Below, one piece after another: positions 1-12,500 of a stretch of 64,000 nucleotides of DNA. Position 1 is the first letter of the stretch. Each line of letters begins with the position of its first letter. The notes below the pieces were generated by a model. It had not been told where the DNA came from and made no database searches. It worked only from the letters and a program-made list of their open reading frames with translations. The position numbers were made by a program, and so were the translations under genes. The DNA lies in contig JAWUZG010001086.1 in assembly GCA_036785705.1 (NCBI GenBank), forward strand, positions 62,001 through 126,000, in the 5' to 3' direction. Source of the DNA: Acanthornis magna. Lineage: Eukaryota > Chordata > Aves > Passeriformes > Acanthizidae.

Positions 1-3000
1 CTAATGTGCACATTAGGACAAGTCTTCTTGCATCTTAGGCATTTTCACTTCTTACATTGTTATGACTACAAGTTCTACATTTATTTACCACATAAAACTT
101 TCATCTTTAGGGAATGAAAGATTTCCATATTAGCACAGCAGAAATTTCCTCAAAACTGTTATGATCTTACTTACTAATTAGGAAAATATTTTTGATCCTA
201 TGGATTGAAGAGAGACCAGGAGGTTTTCCATCTAACTAACTAGCTGTTATGCAACATGTGTGTTAAAATATAAATAGTCTTTATATCTCTCTAGTAATTT
301 ATTTGATACACAAGTATGAGTGTTATTACCTCATGTGCATGTAACGAAGAGTGTCTCATGTTTTCTTGAATTCTACGTCTGTGAAGCAGAGACACCTTTT
401 TAGTAGAGCTACTGATTTTCATCAGCTATTCATAACAAAAATACAAACTGATTTTGTTTTTAATATGGAATAGTGATATTTCAGTTTATTTTTAAAATTT
501 TTTAAAAATTAATTTTGAACAAACAAGATTTTCCCTGTTCTGAACAGTAAAAACCAAAATCTGAAAGTCATTCAATAGAAGGCATTCTCACACTGGTAGG
601 AATGCATGATAAAATGATGTTACAGAAGAGTTTGTAAGAAGATGTAAAATTATATGGATAAGTAGAATATCATGGCAGCTAAGAGTACCAATTTATATTA
701 TAGATTCTCCTGTGTTGAAACAGTAGCACAAGTTATTTTCATTCATTGCAAAATGAAAAGCCCACTCCCTAAGACAGAAATTCTTTTAAAGTTGCTCTGT
801 GTGTTAAAGAGAATGTTGCAGTAGTGACCCCCTGAGTGCCACATGGGTCATCCTGAGCTCTCCCAGGGGATGCCCAACTCCAGCACGAAAACAGAGTCCC
901 TGCCTTTGCATGTGTTTAGCTGAAGAGCTTCACCACAAAGGCAAAGCCCTTCAGGTCAGTTCTGGTTGTTTTCAAGGCACTTGGAGAATCCTTCAGTCCC
1001 TGTTCTTACCTAGTGGCGCTGGGGAGAAAGAGAGGGAAGACACTGTCTTGGTGCTGCTCCCTTGCTCTTCACTTCTTCCAAGGCACTGCTGCTCAGCACT
1101 TTGCCCTGGTACCTCCAGAGGTCCTACTTACTGGTGAAGAGGGTCAGCAGTGCTATTTGCTGTAAACTTCGCAGTATTTTTTTCTTTTTTTAAAATGAGT
1201 AAATAATGTATAGCATCACCAGCAGTGTTGTTCTAGCTTTTGTTGATCTCTGTATCTGATCTTCACCAGGCTGGGACATTTTGTGGGGAGGCAGAGAATG
1301 ACACAAAAATGTTCTAGCAGTAGATGGTGAGCAAAGTCTGTAGCATGAAGCCATCTGTGGCTTCTCTCTTGTGGTGGCACGATAGATCTGTTAAGGAGAC
1401 TTTTGGAGGACTAGGAAGCTAGAATGGATTTTAATGATTTATTTTCTTTGAAGTGAGGTACTTGGCATTTGATGGTTTATGCAATAATGAACAAAATTTT
1501 AATATGTTGCAGGTTGTTTTCTGACACTTTCCCAGGATAGATTGCATGTCAGGCCTTTTATACTGTAAATATTTAGGAATAGCAGTGTTTGAAAATAGAG
1601 ACTTGGCTATTCTACTAGCTTCACAGAAGTTTTCTTGCTTAAAGCAAGCATATCAAAGGATGATAATTAGTGCAACAGAAAAGAGAGTAAATATTTCAGT
1701 GTTAGGTGTTTGAGTACTATTGTTTTGTGTTGGTCTTCTTTGAAAAAAACTTCATTTGGTGAAACTGGAGGACAAAGTGCAGTGGGCAGTGAGTTGAGTG
1801 CTTTGCAGGGTACATCACTCAGAAGGAAGAGGGCACCTGGGCTGCCTCACAAAGCTGGAGGAGACAGGTGCTGACTTGACCTTTGGTGATTCCTTCTTAG
1901 TGTTCTTGGGTTGTTTTTGGTTTTCCGGGTGTGCTGCCAGGAAGACTCGAGAATGGACTTTGCACTGTCTCCATAAGAGAAACACTGTGCCTCTCCCACC
2001 TCTCAGTGACATTGTACTACCTCATTTTTAGCAGCTTACTAAAGCAGAGGTTTAGCCTCATCCTGGCATGCCAAAGATCCCTTCTACTCTGTGATGTCTG
2101 TAAGAGACAGAGTTGGTCAAACACTGTGTGACCGAAACAAAGTTCTTGTGCTGCAACAACAGAGTGAGTCAAAATCTGCGTGTGGAAACTGTAATTCTCT
2201 CCCTTCCACTGGAGAGGTCATGTGGTTTTGAAGGTGCCTGCTCAGAAACCAATGTGACAGGTCCAAACCTAGTAAACCAGTGATGGTCTTTTTCACAAGA
2301 TGTTTGCAATTTGGGGTAATTTTTTGTTACATGTTTTTCTAATCAGGCTTTACAAACAAAAGAATTTGAATTTACAAGCCTTTATTCTTTCATTCAATCC
2401 TCTTAATTTAAGTTGATTTTGACCTATTCCAACTCTATTAATGATAAAATTGAAGAGGTGTTTTTGGCTACTGTTCATAAATATACAATGATCTACAGTG
2501 TTTTTTACTGAATAGAATTTGAATTTAAAATACCTAAAAGATTAGTATTGGAGTCACGTAATCTTATCTCAAATATCCCTTTCTTTAGTATGGGAGCTGG
2601 TTTCAACTTTTCTAATACTTAACCCTTTTGCCTTGTAAATAATGCATATGCACTATGTGACTATTAAGAATTTAGTCTATTGTCTCCTATTTTTCTAATT
2701 TATATGGTCTTCCTGATATGAAATGAAGAAGATTCTGGGCATATTCCCCCAGGACAGGAAAACTGCTAGTAGAATTCAATACTCTCTCCTACAGAAATTT
2801 GAATATATTTCGAATGCATTAAAATTGATCTTAAAAGGCAGCATTCTTTGTGGAAAGGTATCACTGTGCATTTGCAACAAGTTAAAAAAGTATTATTTAT
2901 GTTCTAGAAGTTTGCTGTTAGCTTTCAACAGTCTTAAAACTCAGAAAATTACTTTCAGAAGTCATTCTGCAGTGTATTAGGATATCAATATAGCTCAGGT

Positions 3001-3430
3001 TTTACTTGTTGCAAATGTGATTCTTGATATCACTTTGCAAGCAAATGCACTGTGCCCAGGGCTACAGCATCCACTGAAAAATGCCTTCCTGGAGACTGCA
3101 AGGACACAGATGCAGTCTGGGCTGATTTCCAAGCTACTATGTCTGAAAATTCACCACATCACCTCTGCCAGCTCCTCTGTTTTTTGAAGGGATGAACTGA
3201 GGGGCACTGGGCATCCCACAATTGTGTATGGTGTTCCGTAGGTAGTTTTTTCAAAAGTGTAAAATTTTTGAAGTAAGGAAATCCTCCCTTGAGGCTCAGG
3301 CTGGCATACCATTTATGTACAAGTAAATAATGTGCAGCCTTTCAAAGGCAACACAAATCGTGAGTAAAAAAATTACCTATCTGTGTGAAGATTGATAGAG
3401 TAGGCATCGAATTTTGTTCTGTAAAAATGC
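1..3430. other. Noncoding AT-rich DNA, no gene recognised
   Basis: I see no exon with convincing flanking splice signals, no repeat family I recognise and no RNA gene here. Open frames of 60-85 codons occur on both strands but lack codon bias and protein-like composition. Best read as intronic or intergenic sequence. Confidence 0.7.
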
Positions 3431-3431
3431 C

Positions 3432-3495
3432 AATAAAGATGGAAGGTGAGTCAAGCTGCTTTATACACCACCCCAAAAAAAAAAAAAAAAAAAAA
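3432..3495 (+). repeat. AATAAA followed by an A21 tract
   Basis: An AATAAA hexamer at 3432-3437 lies 38 bases upstream of an uninterrupted run of 21 adenines at 3475-3495. The arrangement resembles the 3' end of a polyadenylated transcript copied into DNA, but the sequence upstream shows no protein or UTR I recognise and I see no flanking target-site duplication. It may equally be a simple A-tract microsatellite that happens to follow an AATAAA. Confidence 0.5.
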
Positions 3496-6400
3496 GTTAA
3501 ATAGACCTAAATGAAACCCTAAACTGCTCTAGGTGTATTAATATAAAATGGTAAAGTCATACAAATGGAGCAACATATCTGAGACAAGACTGTGTATAAT
3601 AGTAGTTTCCTGAATAAAATAGCAATAATGCCAGATTCTTATAGACCGTTATTCACAATCTAGAAGATAACTTTCTAAATATTTTTAGTTTACAGCATAT
3701 AAATAAATCAAAGAGTAAAATAATTGTATGTCAGACCATATGCTATCAAAGTATTTTACTGTGTAAGGGGCCTTAGAGATCCTGTATCACTTAATCATTT
3801 CATAAATATAGGTTTTCATTGAATATGAAATGTATGCACAGTAAAGGCGAGTAATATGAATAGTACCAAAGTGACACATCCTGCAGTAGTAAATAATCCA
3901 GATAACTAAATTGATATACTCAGGGATACTTAACTGGCACATTTTGAGTTGTATTGAACAGTTACATGTATGGCAGTGTAGTATATCTCTTATTAGAGGT
4001 GGACTTTGACTCCGTTTCCACCAGTTACAATTTATTAAGTTGAAGAGTGACTACTTCTAAACTCAGCTAATTAATTATTAGCTTAATACTTGGCAGTGTT
4101 GTTACTTTGCAACAGGCTCTAAATCCAAGTTATTTATGATGGTAGTTCAGGCACTGCAAGGGATCAGTTTTCATGAGCTCTGAGTTACTGGGGTTTGTGG
4201 ATCAGCACACACTCAGTCATGTACTCAGTAAGAAGAAAGGAAAGCAGAGCAGAGATGAGGAAATAATTGTGAAAGAATGTGGCTCCCACCATAGTGCAAT
4301 GGCAGCAGGAATTGTATCAGGCACACAAAATTAGCATCTTCATTTTTAGAGGCAAAATCCTATTTTACAATCACAATTACTTTCAGCAGGGGCGTGAATG
4401 TGCATGAATTTATGGTTGGATCAGGAGTCCCACATGCCATGCAATCCTAGGCTCTTTAATTGGGACTTGCACAGAGAAATCGGAGCATCTGTGCTAAATT
4501 TTACTGACATTATGCTATCAGGAAACCCAAGCATCTGATTTAGTGCCATGACTTTAGGAACTGAACCCCTCCTTCCTATATATAGCCAAAAATCTGAACA
4601 GACAATCTACACATACGGTGCCACATCTTGATTCTGCCTTAATTTAATGAAATGGTGCATTTAGAATTAAGTGATGGCAGAGTTTGGCCCATCATTTAGC
4701 CAGTGTTGTTATGAGTAATGGAAGGTGGCAATTAAAAGCCTGTCCTGCAGGGGAATTTTGGGTTTCATGTGAAAGATGCTGGGAGGAGGAAGCTGTGGGG
4801 CTGGGGGAGGGCACACAGGCTGCTTCCAGCTGGTGTGAAGGGCTGATCTGCTGTGCATTCATTGCCCCTTGGTTTTGTCACAAGCAAACTTGTTCAAATA
4901 GGTTTTCAAAGAAAACCAGAAAATGGGTCTGTCTTAAGCTCCAGTGTTTCTATCCTCTGAAACTCTCCTTTCTTTTTCATCACCTTCCTTCAGAGGTGAG
5001 CCATAATTAAGCTAAAAATAACAAAGCTGCTTCAGATTTTATCTCCTCTGGTGTCTCACTGCACCTGAGAGGTTAAAGCATTTATTTTACAAAAGAAACC
5101 CACATACAGAAAATTTTGGTTTTGTTTTGATGTTATGTGTACTGATGATCATGAATGAACATATTTTATGAGTATTAAATATTGCAGGCTAGGTTCAACC
5201 ATAATAATTGGTGAGTTCCTGGAATTGCATGAATATATAATGAATTTTTATTAGACTTAATAAAAAAATTGAAGGAAATTTTATGCATAGATATGTATCC
5301 AGAATTTTATTAAAAATGTAAATGCATTATAAAGCAGTAAAAGACAATAATGTCTACCAAAAATATATATTACAATATTTTGTTTTGGATAGTGTTAATT
5401 TGTGTCAAATTCAAGCAATTGATAATTCTGTTTTTTTCTCTTTTTTTTTATTGAAGCTGATTGTGGGTGGACTAATTTACTCTTGGGACATGAGTACCTG
5501 TCCAGGAGAGCTCTGGGGGACGTTTCGCTATCAAGTCCCTCAGTTGCATTCCTAAATTCAGGTGAAGATGAATCTGTCTTCTGTCTTGTCTTTCCTTTTC
5601 GGCTTGAGCAAGTCTTGCTGCAAGTGAATGTGTTAAAATACAGTAAAAGAGGAGGCATGAAACTGATTTTTATCCCCAGGCTGTAGTCACATGTCACAGA
5701 TCAAGGTTATAAGAAACTGTGGGCTGCAGTATGGCAGGGAGCAGACACTGCTGTGGCTCCTGTAGGTTCTGTTCCTATGGGGGAAATGATCAGGCTTGGT
5801 CCTTCAGCCTGTCTCAGAGAGGAGTTCTGTGTGTCATTGCGCTCACACATTGTACAGAGCCCTGTCCTTAGGACATCATTTTAACATGAACTCTTTGATT
5901 TCTTACACAAAAAATTTAGGAGCCGTGCGATCGGTATTTGCGTAATCTAGGTTTTATATTTCAAATAAGAAAATGTTCGATGGATGTGACCAAAAGGCAG
6001 CTTTAGCCAGTCTTGCCATCTGAGCACCCCTCAGCCCCACCGCTGTTTGGCTGCAAAACACATGTCACAGAGTATGGTCGTGTCCAGTGAGCCCATGCCC
6101 TGGGCTCCCCAGAACTGGAGAATGGAAATGACAGATTCCTGTTAGGGCCAGGTCCAGTTTGGTTTTTGCATTCAACCAAGTTTACAGCAGACACAGAATA
6201 TTCCTGTCATATATCCTGTTCCTTCTATCCCCCTCCATGTCTCCTTTCCCAAGACCATAGAGTGGAATAGAAGATACGTTGATTTCTTGTTCTTGCTCTG
6301 TAAAAGAAGTAAAGCCCAGCAGCTTAACAGGCTTCAACTGTCTGAAGCTACTGCACACATCTTTAGTGTCAGCATTTTATTTTTGCAAACAAAAACAAAG

Positions 6401-9400
6401 TCTAAAAAAACCCCATGTGATTTTGAAGCATTAAAAATGCCTTTTTCTTTCCCCTTTTAAAACAAAGCATTAAATAAAATAAAAAGAGATTCCAAACCCG
6501 AATGTCCTGCTGCTTTTAGAAAATTCATCTCAAAATCCCTTTGAGTGTAACGAATTAATAGAGCATGTAGCTGTTTAAACTTAAGGTGGGGATACAGATG
6601 CCTTAAATCACAGAAACTAAAGACAGAGCAGACTTTACAGTATTTAAACTTCTGCATGTAAAATGATGCCATTGTTGCTTGTAAATATGCCAAAAGCCTC
6701 CTGTAGTGTCTTGTAAATATGCTAAGAATCCCCTGTAGTTAATTCTCCCACTACTGTTATAAATGAGAGCAAAGAAAATGTATTTCTTACATTATAGCCT
6801 CATTTCCCAGGTGTAAATCTGCTGTTTTGTTTGGCATTACCAGCTCTGCTCCTTGACTGACAGGTTTCAAAGTTTGCCATAATTGTGAGCTGTGCTCTCA
6901 TTCACTGTGCTTTAGAATCAGCAGGGAGTGGTACTCTGTGCTGTTTTCTCAAAGAAAGGGCATTACAGTGGCAGCATCTAATAAATCCTGAAAGCATCCC
7001 CCCCTCTCTTGGTATCTTTCAAATTCCTGTAATAGCACCATTTCCTTTCCGTTGAAGCATCATAGTCTGAGCTGTGGTAATTATAATTGTCTTAGAACTC
7101 CCATTATAAACCGGAGTTTCTCTGTGTTATGGAAAAAATGGTGTAAGTAGGCCTGACACACTGTCTATCAAATGCTATTCTGTGCTTGCTTCCTAATATT
7201 CATTCCAGGAGCAAAACAGTACAGGTAGAAAATGAGAAAAACTCCAGGAAATCCTGGTTAGCTACAGTGAAAGAGGGGCTGGCATACAAGTGCTGCACTG
7301 GAGAAAAGGTGCCAGGGCACCTTTCCATGGCCTGCCAAAGCATCACTCAGTGGCAAAGTCATGTAAGGTTCAAAGTCTGAGCAGTGCCATGGAGGGGCTG
7401 CTCACAGCACAAGGTGCTTTTCTTCAGGGGCTGCTTTTCTCCAGGGATCTGCTCTGGTCCAGTCGAGAGTCCTGTCCTGGGTGCAGCAGCCTCGTGGACC
7501 TGGACAGATGCTGCTTGGGGTACTCTGATGCTACATGGGCTATTCTGGGGGAGGGTCAGAACAAACATCATGAGCCTGAGCCAGCTCCTCAGTTTGCAAA
7601 ACGAGATTGTGCTCCAGCAGCACAGACCACAGACCTTTCTGGTCTCTCCCAGCAGGGACCAGTTCACAGGACAGATACACAGTGATAAAATTGGTTTTCA
7701 ACTTTGTGTTTCACTGAGATTTGGGACGGAGGCAGAAGTATTTAGGGTCAGTTTGGGGTTCAGAAAAAAATGAGTAAATATTGCATTTTCATTGTGCAAA
7801 TCTGATTTTCCCACTGATTGCAGAGCCAGCTGTAAGGTACATCATTAAAATACTAATTCAGAAGTCATTTGTGATGTACTAAAACTGGCATACCCCTATT
7901 GAGTAATGTACTGCAGTCAGTAGAATTTATCTGAAATGATGCCACCTTCTGAAGAGGGACACGTTTGGTCAGATCTCTCTGTTTAGTCTTTAATCATTCT
8001 TCTTTTCTTCTTGAAAAATCTGCTGCAACTGTTGAGATTCAGTTTCCTGTATTTTCCTGACTGCTCTCTGTTTGTTTCACTGTATGGTTGAAAATTTATT
8101 ATTTTAGACAAAATGTATTATTTTATTGTCTTGTTTGGTGTGTAAGATCCTGAGTACTTGGACAGACCTCAGTACTACCACCCTAACAATCCTGTAGGTT
8201 CTGCTAAAATAGGATCATATTTCTCTTATTATGTTCTTCAATGTGAAAAGCATAGTTTACATGCCTATTTAAATACCCTCTTTCTGCTATTTATTATTTT
8301 ATGTGCTGTTTTTCACCTTTCGGCACGAGCCAATATAATTGCCTTTATGTACTTTCAGGTGAAGAATGATTTACTCACCAGACCAAAAAAAAAAGTTATT
8401 GGGCATAAATAAGTTCTGAGTGTGTCCCAACATTCTTGTATTTATTACAAGTTCAAGAGAGAGTGCTACCTAGTTTGAGAGCAATTCTTTGCAGAAAATA
8501 GATTGCAAAAAGTGCAGCATGTGTCTAGAGAGTTTTCAAAACCACAATTCTATTTGTGGTGCAAGGAACAAAGAACTGTGAAATACATGGTAAAACATAA
8601 TGCACAGTGATTTTTACATACCAAAGGTGCTGACACGTACTAAAGGACACATGTGCTAACAAAGACCTGAATGTTAAAGGTCTGTTTAAAAGCTGAATTA
8701 AATTCTGAATAGACTGGAAATACTCAGAAATATATTTTAAGGGTTTAAAACATGAGACATTATGTCTTTCTGCTTCCTTTTTCTTTTGTGTCAGCTGGGC
8801 TTTATTTGGTTTTTTTTTTACCCTCTATTGGGTTCTGTCAGTTTTCTAGAAAGTACTTCTATAATGAGGTATCTGTAAAAATTTTGCTAGCTTTATTTAA
8901 CTCCTGTAACTGATTACCCAGACCTTGGTGCAGTACATTATTTCACCACGGGTTAAGCTGTTATTGTCCAGCAGTCTCTACTCATACTTCTTCCTGCTTC
9001 TATATAACACCTCTGTCAAATGTTCTGTTTAATGTTTAGTGCAGTATGTTGGATGGCTTTGTAGTGTTTTCTCTCTAGAGCCTTAAACGTATCGCTAGAG
9101 AGGTGTCAGTATTGCAAAAATGAAATTTTGAATAGTTCATCTCATTTTGTCTGGAGTTTTGTTATAGCTTCAATTCAGTCTGGTCTGCATGGGAAGTCCC
9201 AACTAATTTTCTTGATATTTTTTCATTAGTTGATAAAAGAAAACAACCAGACAGTAAACTTGGCAGAAATGATGATTTTTTTTTAATTGGAGAATGGCTG
9301 GCTTTGAGGTTCGTTTTTTCAGGACTAGTTAGAGAAAGTCCTTGAACTCCACAAGCTTTATTCGTGTGTCACTGTACTAATTTCTGAACAGGTTCTTCTA

Positions 9401-11784
9401 CAGCTCTTCCCATTTCTTCCTATTTCTTCCTAATCTTGTCCCACTGGAAGTCACTTGAATCTCAAAACCATAGCAAAACCAGATTTTTCATCTGAATTGT
9501 GTTTCCCAAAATATGTGGAGTCTTGTGATTGAACAGTGCTAGTTAATAAAGATATTGTTGGGTTTAGAATCCAAAATCTTTGAAATTTGAAATATTTGAG
9601 CTTAGGTGCTTTCCAATGTATAAATATTGATTCTTAGTACACACTGGAACAGTCAAAAGTAAAGGTTGATGTTAAGAAAATGAATGAAGACCATACCTTC
9701 CTTTTTATCATATCATTTCTGTTCATCTTCTTGTGACTTTCAGGGTTATCACTGAAGCTTCTTTAAAATTTTGCAATTGCATAATGGTCTAAAAGTTGTG
9801 AATTACAAGGTGAAAAATGGAAAGACTTAAAAGTCTCTTGGCCCCTCCAGTGTATAAAGATACTTTTTGGTATCCTTAAAGATTAACTTACTTAATGATT
9901 ATTTACAGTATGCGTTATGTTTCAATGAATCTCCATCTTTCTGCTGGGATATTTTTATGGTCATTAATTTCAATACTGGATATTTGGCTTCAGTACCATC
10001 TAACTTGCTAATCTGTGCAATTGTGTACTGTAAAATGGTGTCCTCCTGAACTTTGCATTTCCACTCTTTCTTCTGAATCCATCCACGTATTTTTTTCCTT
10101 CCTCTCTTCTGAATATCTCCATATTGATGTCAATCACTATTGCAGTACCTTCCAGTACCGCTCTGAAGTGCATAAACTTGCTCTTAGACTAGCAGCTTTT
10201 CCTGGTGTCTTGGCACAGATCTGCTCAGGTGACTGCTGGTGAAAAGCAATTTAAACCAGCCCAATGATTGTTGGCAGTCACTCTGCCATCTCTCTCCTCC
10301 ACTTAACTAAATGTAAACATCATTCATTTTCCGGCTTCAAAAAGTTTATAATTTCTGTACCCTGCAAAGCTGCTATGTGTACCGGGGGGATAAGCAGCCA
10401 GGAGAGATGTTCTGGACAATGATTTTATCCTATCTGCATTGCTCTCTCTTTCCTTGCAGGTATCATACCAGTGTTCATACCATTCTTGAGTCCAGTGAGG
10501 AGTCAAGAATCACAGCCCACCCATAATTGTCCAAAGCTGTTTTTGAAAGTTTCCTGTCATACCTGGGGAAAAAATGCCTTTGCCTTTACCTGCTTGGGGT
10601 TAGTCCTGCCCACATACAGGGAGCAGGAGTGGTAGCTCCGTGTTGCTTTGGCCTTGGGATGCTTGTCTGTGCTAGCCTGAGCCTGATCTTGCTGACTGTG
10701 CTGCCTTTGGTAGCCCTTTCCATGGTAGTCTTATATTTAGGAACTACCTTTTGTTTTGTCAGGCACTGGGTCCTGGGGTCATCTCTCATGCTCCTGTACC
10801 TGGTGAACAGGTGAGCAGGCTTTGAGGTCTGAGCTGGGGATGAGTGTGGAGTTCCAAGTCTCTTGGCCCATCTCTTGGCAGTATCTGAGGGCACTTACGT
10901 GTCCTCAAAGGGAGCTACTACTATGACTAATTATTTACACTAAATAGCTCCCAAAATGTCCTAGATGTAGTATCAGCATACAAGAACAGCTTACTGAAAT
11001 ATTTCCATAGAATGACATTATATGATATATATTTCCAAATCCAAAAAAGGTAGTGAGCAAGCTAAAGTTTAATAGTGCCTTTTCCATCTCTTTTCCTCCC
11101 CCAGTTTTCTCTTTGAAGGTTTTTACTAATTCTTTTGTAAACTGAATCTCTCTGTTCATTCAGAATAATTAAAACCATTTCTTCAGTCTTAAATGTTGGA
11201 TATCAATTCTGGCCTGCTGCTATGATGATAGAAAACGTGATATAAAGATTTTAATTGACAGTCTGAGCTGAATCACTATGCCTGCTAACTGTCAAGGACA
11301 ACCTGTCCTGGTGATATTCCTGCAGGTTTGCCAGGCCCCTCAGCGATCCTGAGGAAACCATAGTAGCTCTGTCTGCCAAGTTTTTTCTGTGTATTTCAGT
11401 GTAAAAGCGGTCAGGGTACTGAAGTCTGATTCTATTTTTGGTTTGATTTTTATTTTCTCACCTCTCACAAATCAATTAGCCTTATTTTTAATGTAGATTT
11501 CTTTGCTTTATGTGTCTCTGCATCCACAGAAGAAAAAAAAGTAGTAAATAATTTTTATTTCATTGCATTATTTGATTTTCCATTTTTGGTGCTATGCCCA
11601 GGCCCTGATGCTTTCGGAGGTGGCTACATGAACCGCTTCAGGTCTTGCTTGTGCTGACACTTTGGGCTCTTGACTTAACTTTCTCCATGGTTTCCCCATG
11701 CTTTCTCCCTTCTCTGGGAATTCCACCAAGAGAGTATTTAGATGTGAAGTGGATCATTCCTTATCTTCCATTCATTCACTCTTA
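3496..11784. other. Noncoding AT-rich DNA, no gene recognised
   Basis: No recognisable gene or repeat family. Two stretches (about 4600-5100 and 7000-7130) combine homeodomain-type TAATTA/AATTAT motifs with little simple sequence and could be conserved noncoding elements, but this cannot be shown without alignment. A 95-codon hydrophobic open frame at 10527-10814 and two overlapping ~130-codon frames at 7290-7773 have no recognisable domain and appear to be chance openings in slightly GC-richer sequence. Confidence 0.65.
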
Positions 11785-11877
11785 GAATCATAGAAGCACC
11801 AAGGTTGGAAAAGACCTCCAAGATGATTGAGTCCAACCTTTGGTTGAACGCCACCGTATCAACTAAACCATAGCACA
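11785..11877 (-). mobile_element. CR1 LINE, 3'-end fragment
   Basis: Read on the plus strand, the fragment begins with 'agaatcatagaagcacc', continues with 'aggttggaaaagacctcc' and 'gagtccaacc', and then a stretch like the known avian CR1 '..ccaccatgtcaactagaccatggcac..'. This is the complement of a CR1 3' untranslated end, so the element points to the minus strand and is severely 5'-truncated, as is usual for CR1. Its 5' truncation point, near 11877, joins directly to a protein-like segment on the same strand. The family assignment is secure; the subfamily is not determined. Confidence 0.88.
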
Positions 11878-12050
11878 GCAGAGTGGGTCTTGTGAGCAAA
11901 GTGGGGATTGGTGATCATCTTGGCCACAGCAGCCATGAAGCGATTGAGTTTATAATCTCTGGTGATCAGAGGAAAAGTGCCAGCAAAATCCATACTCGAC
12001 ATGAGGAGAGGACACTTCAGGATGTTCAGGGAATTAGTGAATAAGGCCAC
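11878..12050 (-). other. Unidentified protein-like open segment (possible orphan exon or retrocopy fragment)
   Basis: On the minus strand an open frame of about 57 codons runs from a GTG at 12050 down to the CR1 boundary; the frame stops at 11859, inside the CR1. It reads like genuine protein, including TFPLITRDYKLNRF and AAVAKMITNPHF, with a coding-type codon choice (CTG, ATC, ACC, AAG, GCC; more G/C at third positions than the AT-rich surroundings). The codon just before GTG is TAG. That TAG sits within 'aaattttcctag' followed by GTGG, which could be a 3' splice acceptor. No clear splice donor is visible; a CR1 fragment occupies that side. I do not recognise the family. Alternatives are an exon of an unrecognised minus-strand gene, a broken retrocopy, a piece of a transposon ORF, or chance. 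A translated search would decide. Confidence 0.35.
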
Positions 12051-12059
12051 CTAGGAAAA

Positions 12060-12356
12060 TTTTTTTGCAGGTGTTGGGGTCCATCAGTGCTGATCACCTT
12101 TAAAACATCACCTCTTATGGGCACAGGAACAGGCAATTCCCAAATGTCAGAAGTCAAGCAGGTGAGGAAGATGTCTGTCTTGGCTGAACAGGAAACCTTT
12201 CTAGGAAATAAGGTAAAAAAGGAAGGTGTATGGCATGAAGCTGTGTCAGGAGAGGTTTATGCTGGATATTAGAAAAAGGCTCTTCATCCAGAGGGTGTTT
12301 GGACCCCCAGCCTGTGGCACTGCCTGCCAGTCAGGCTCTGGGCAGTGCTTGCATGA
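12060..12356 (+). mobile_element. CR1 LINE fragment, internally deleted and decayed
   Basis: The 3' half (about 12225-12350) carries 'gaggtttatgctggatatta', 'gaaaaaggctcttcatcc' and an 'agagggtgtttgg..cctgtggcactgcctg' block. These match the C-terminal end of CR1 ORF2 (the ..RLDIRKNFF.. region) in plus orientation. The 5' half (about 12100-12200) has a weaker resemblance to an upstream ORF2 segment (tggctgaacaggaaacctt, then a lysine-rich stretch), which would imply an internal deletion joining two parts of the element. The 3' assignment is good; the 5' half is tentative. Confidence 0.7.
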
Positions 12357-12404
12357 AAGGCAGACAAGTCACCATTTTCTGGTGTTTTTGGATCACATAT
12401 AATG

Positions 12405-12500
12405 TTAGCTCCACAGTCTTCTCATTTGTAAAATAGGAATAATAAGCTTCCCCACATGGTTAATGTTTGAGAAACTTGGGTGAAAATGTCCATAGGAATT
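12405..12500 (+). repeat. Ancient SINE-like (MIR/CORE-type) relic
   Basis: The stretch 'cttctcatttgtaaaatagg' followed by 'aataataagcttccccacat' and 'ggttaatgtttgagaaac' matches, with heavy divergence, the amniote SINE signature '..ctcatctgtaaaatggggataataat..ttaatg..'. The preceding bases also roughly fit the upstream '..gtgacc..gtcac..cctc' part. Family-level similarity only; a profile search would be needed to place it. Confidence 0.5.

Noticed and set aside
10527..10814. Plus-strand 95-codon hydrophobic frame resembling a membrane protein
   Set aside because: Hydrophobicity arises from T-rich sequence; an opposing 102-codon frame is open on the minus strand, and nothing supports expression.
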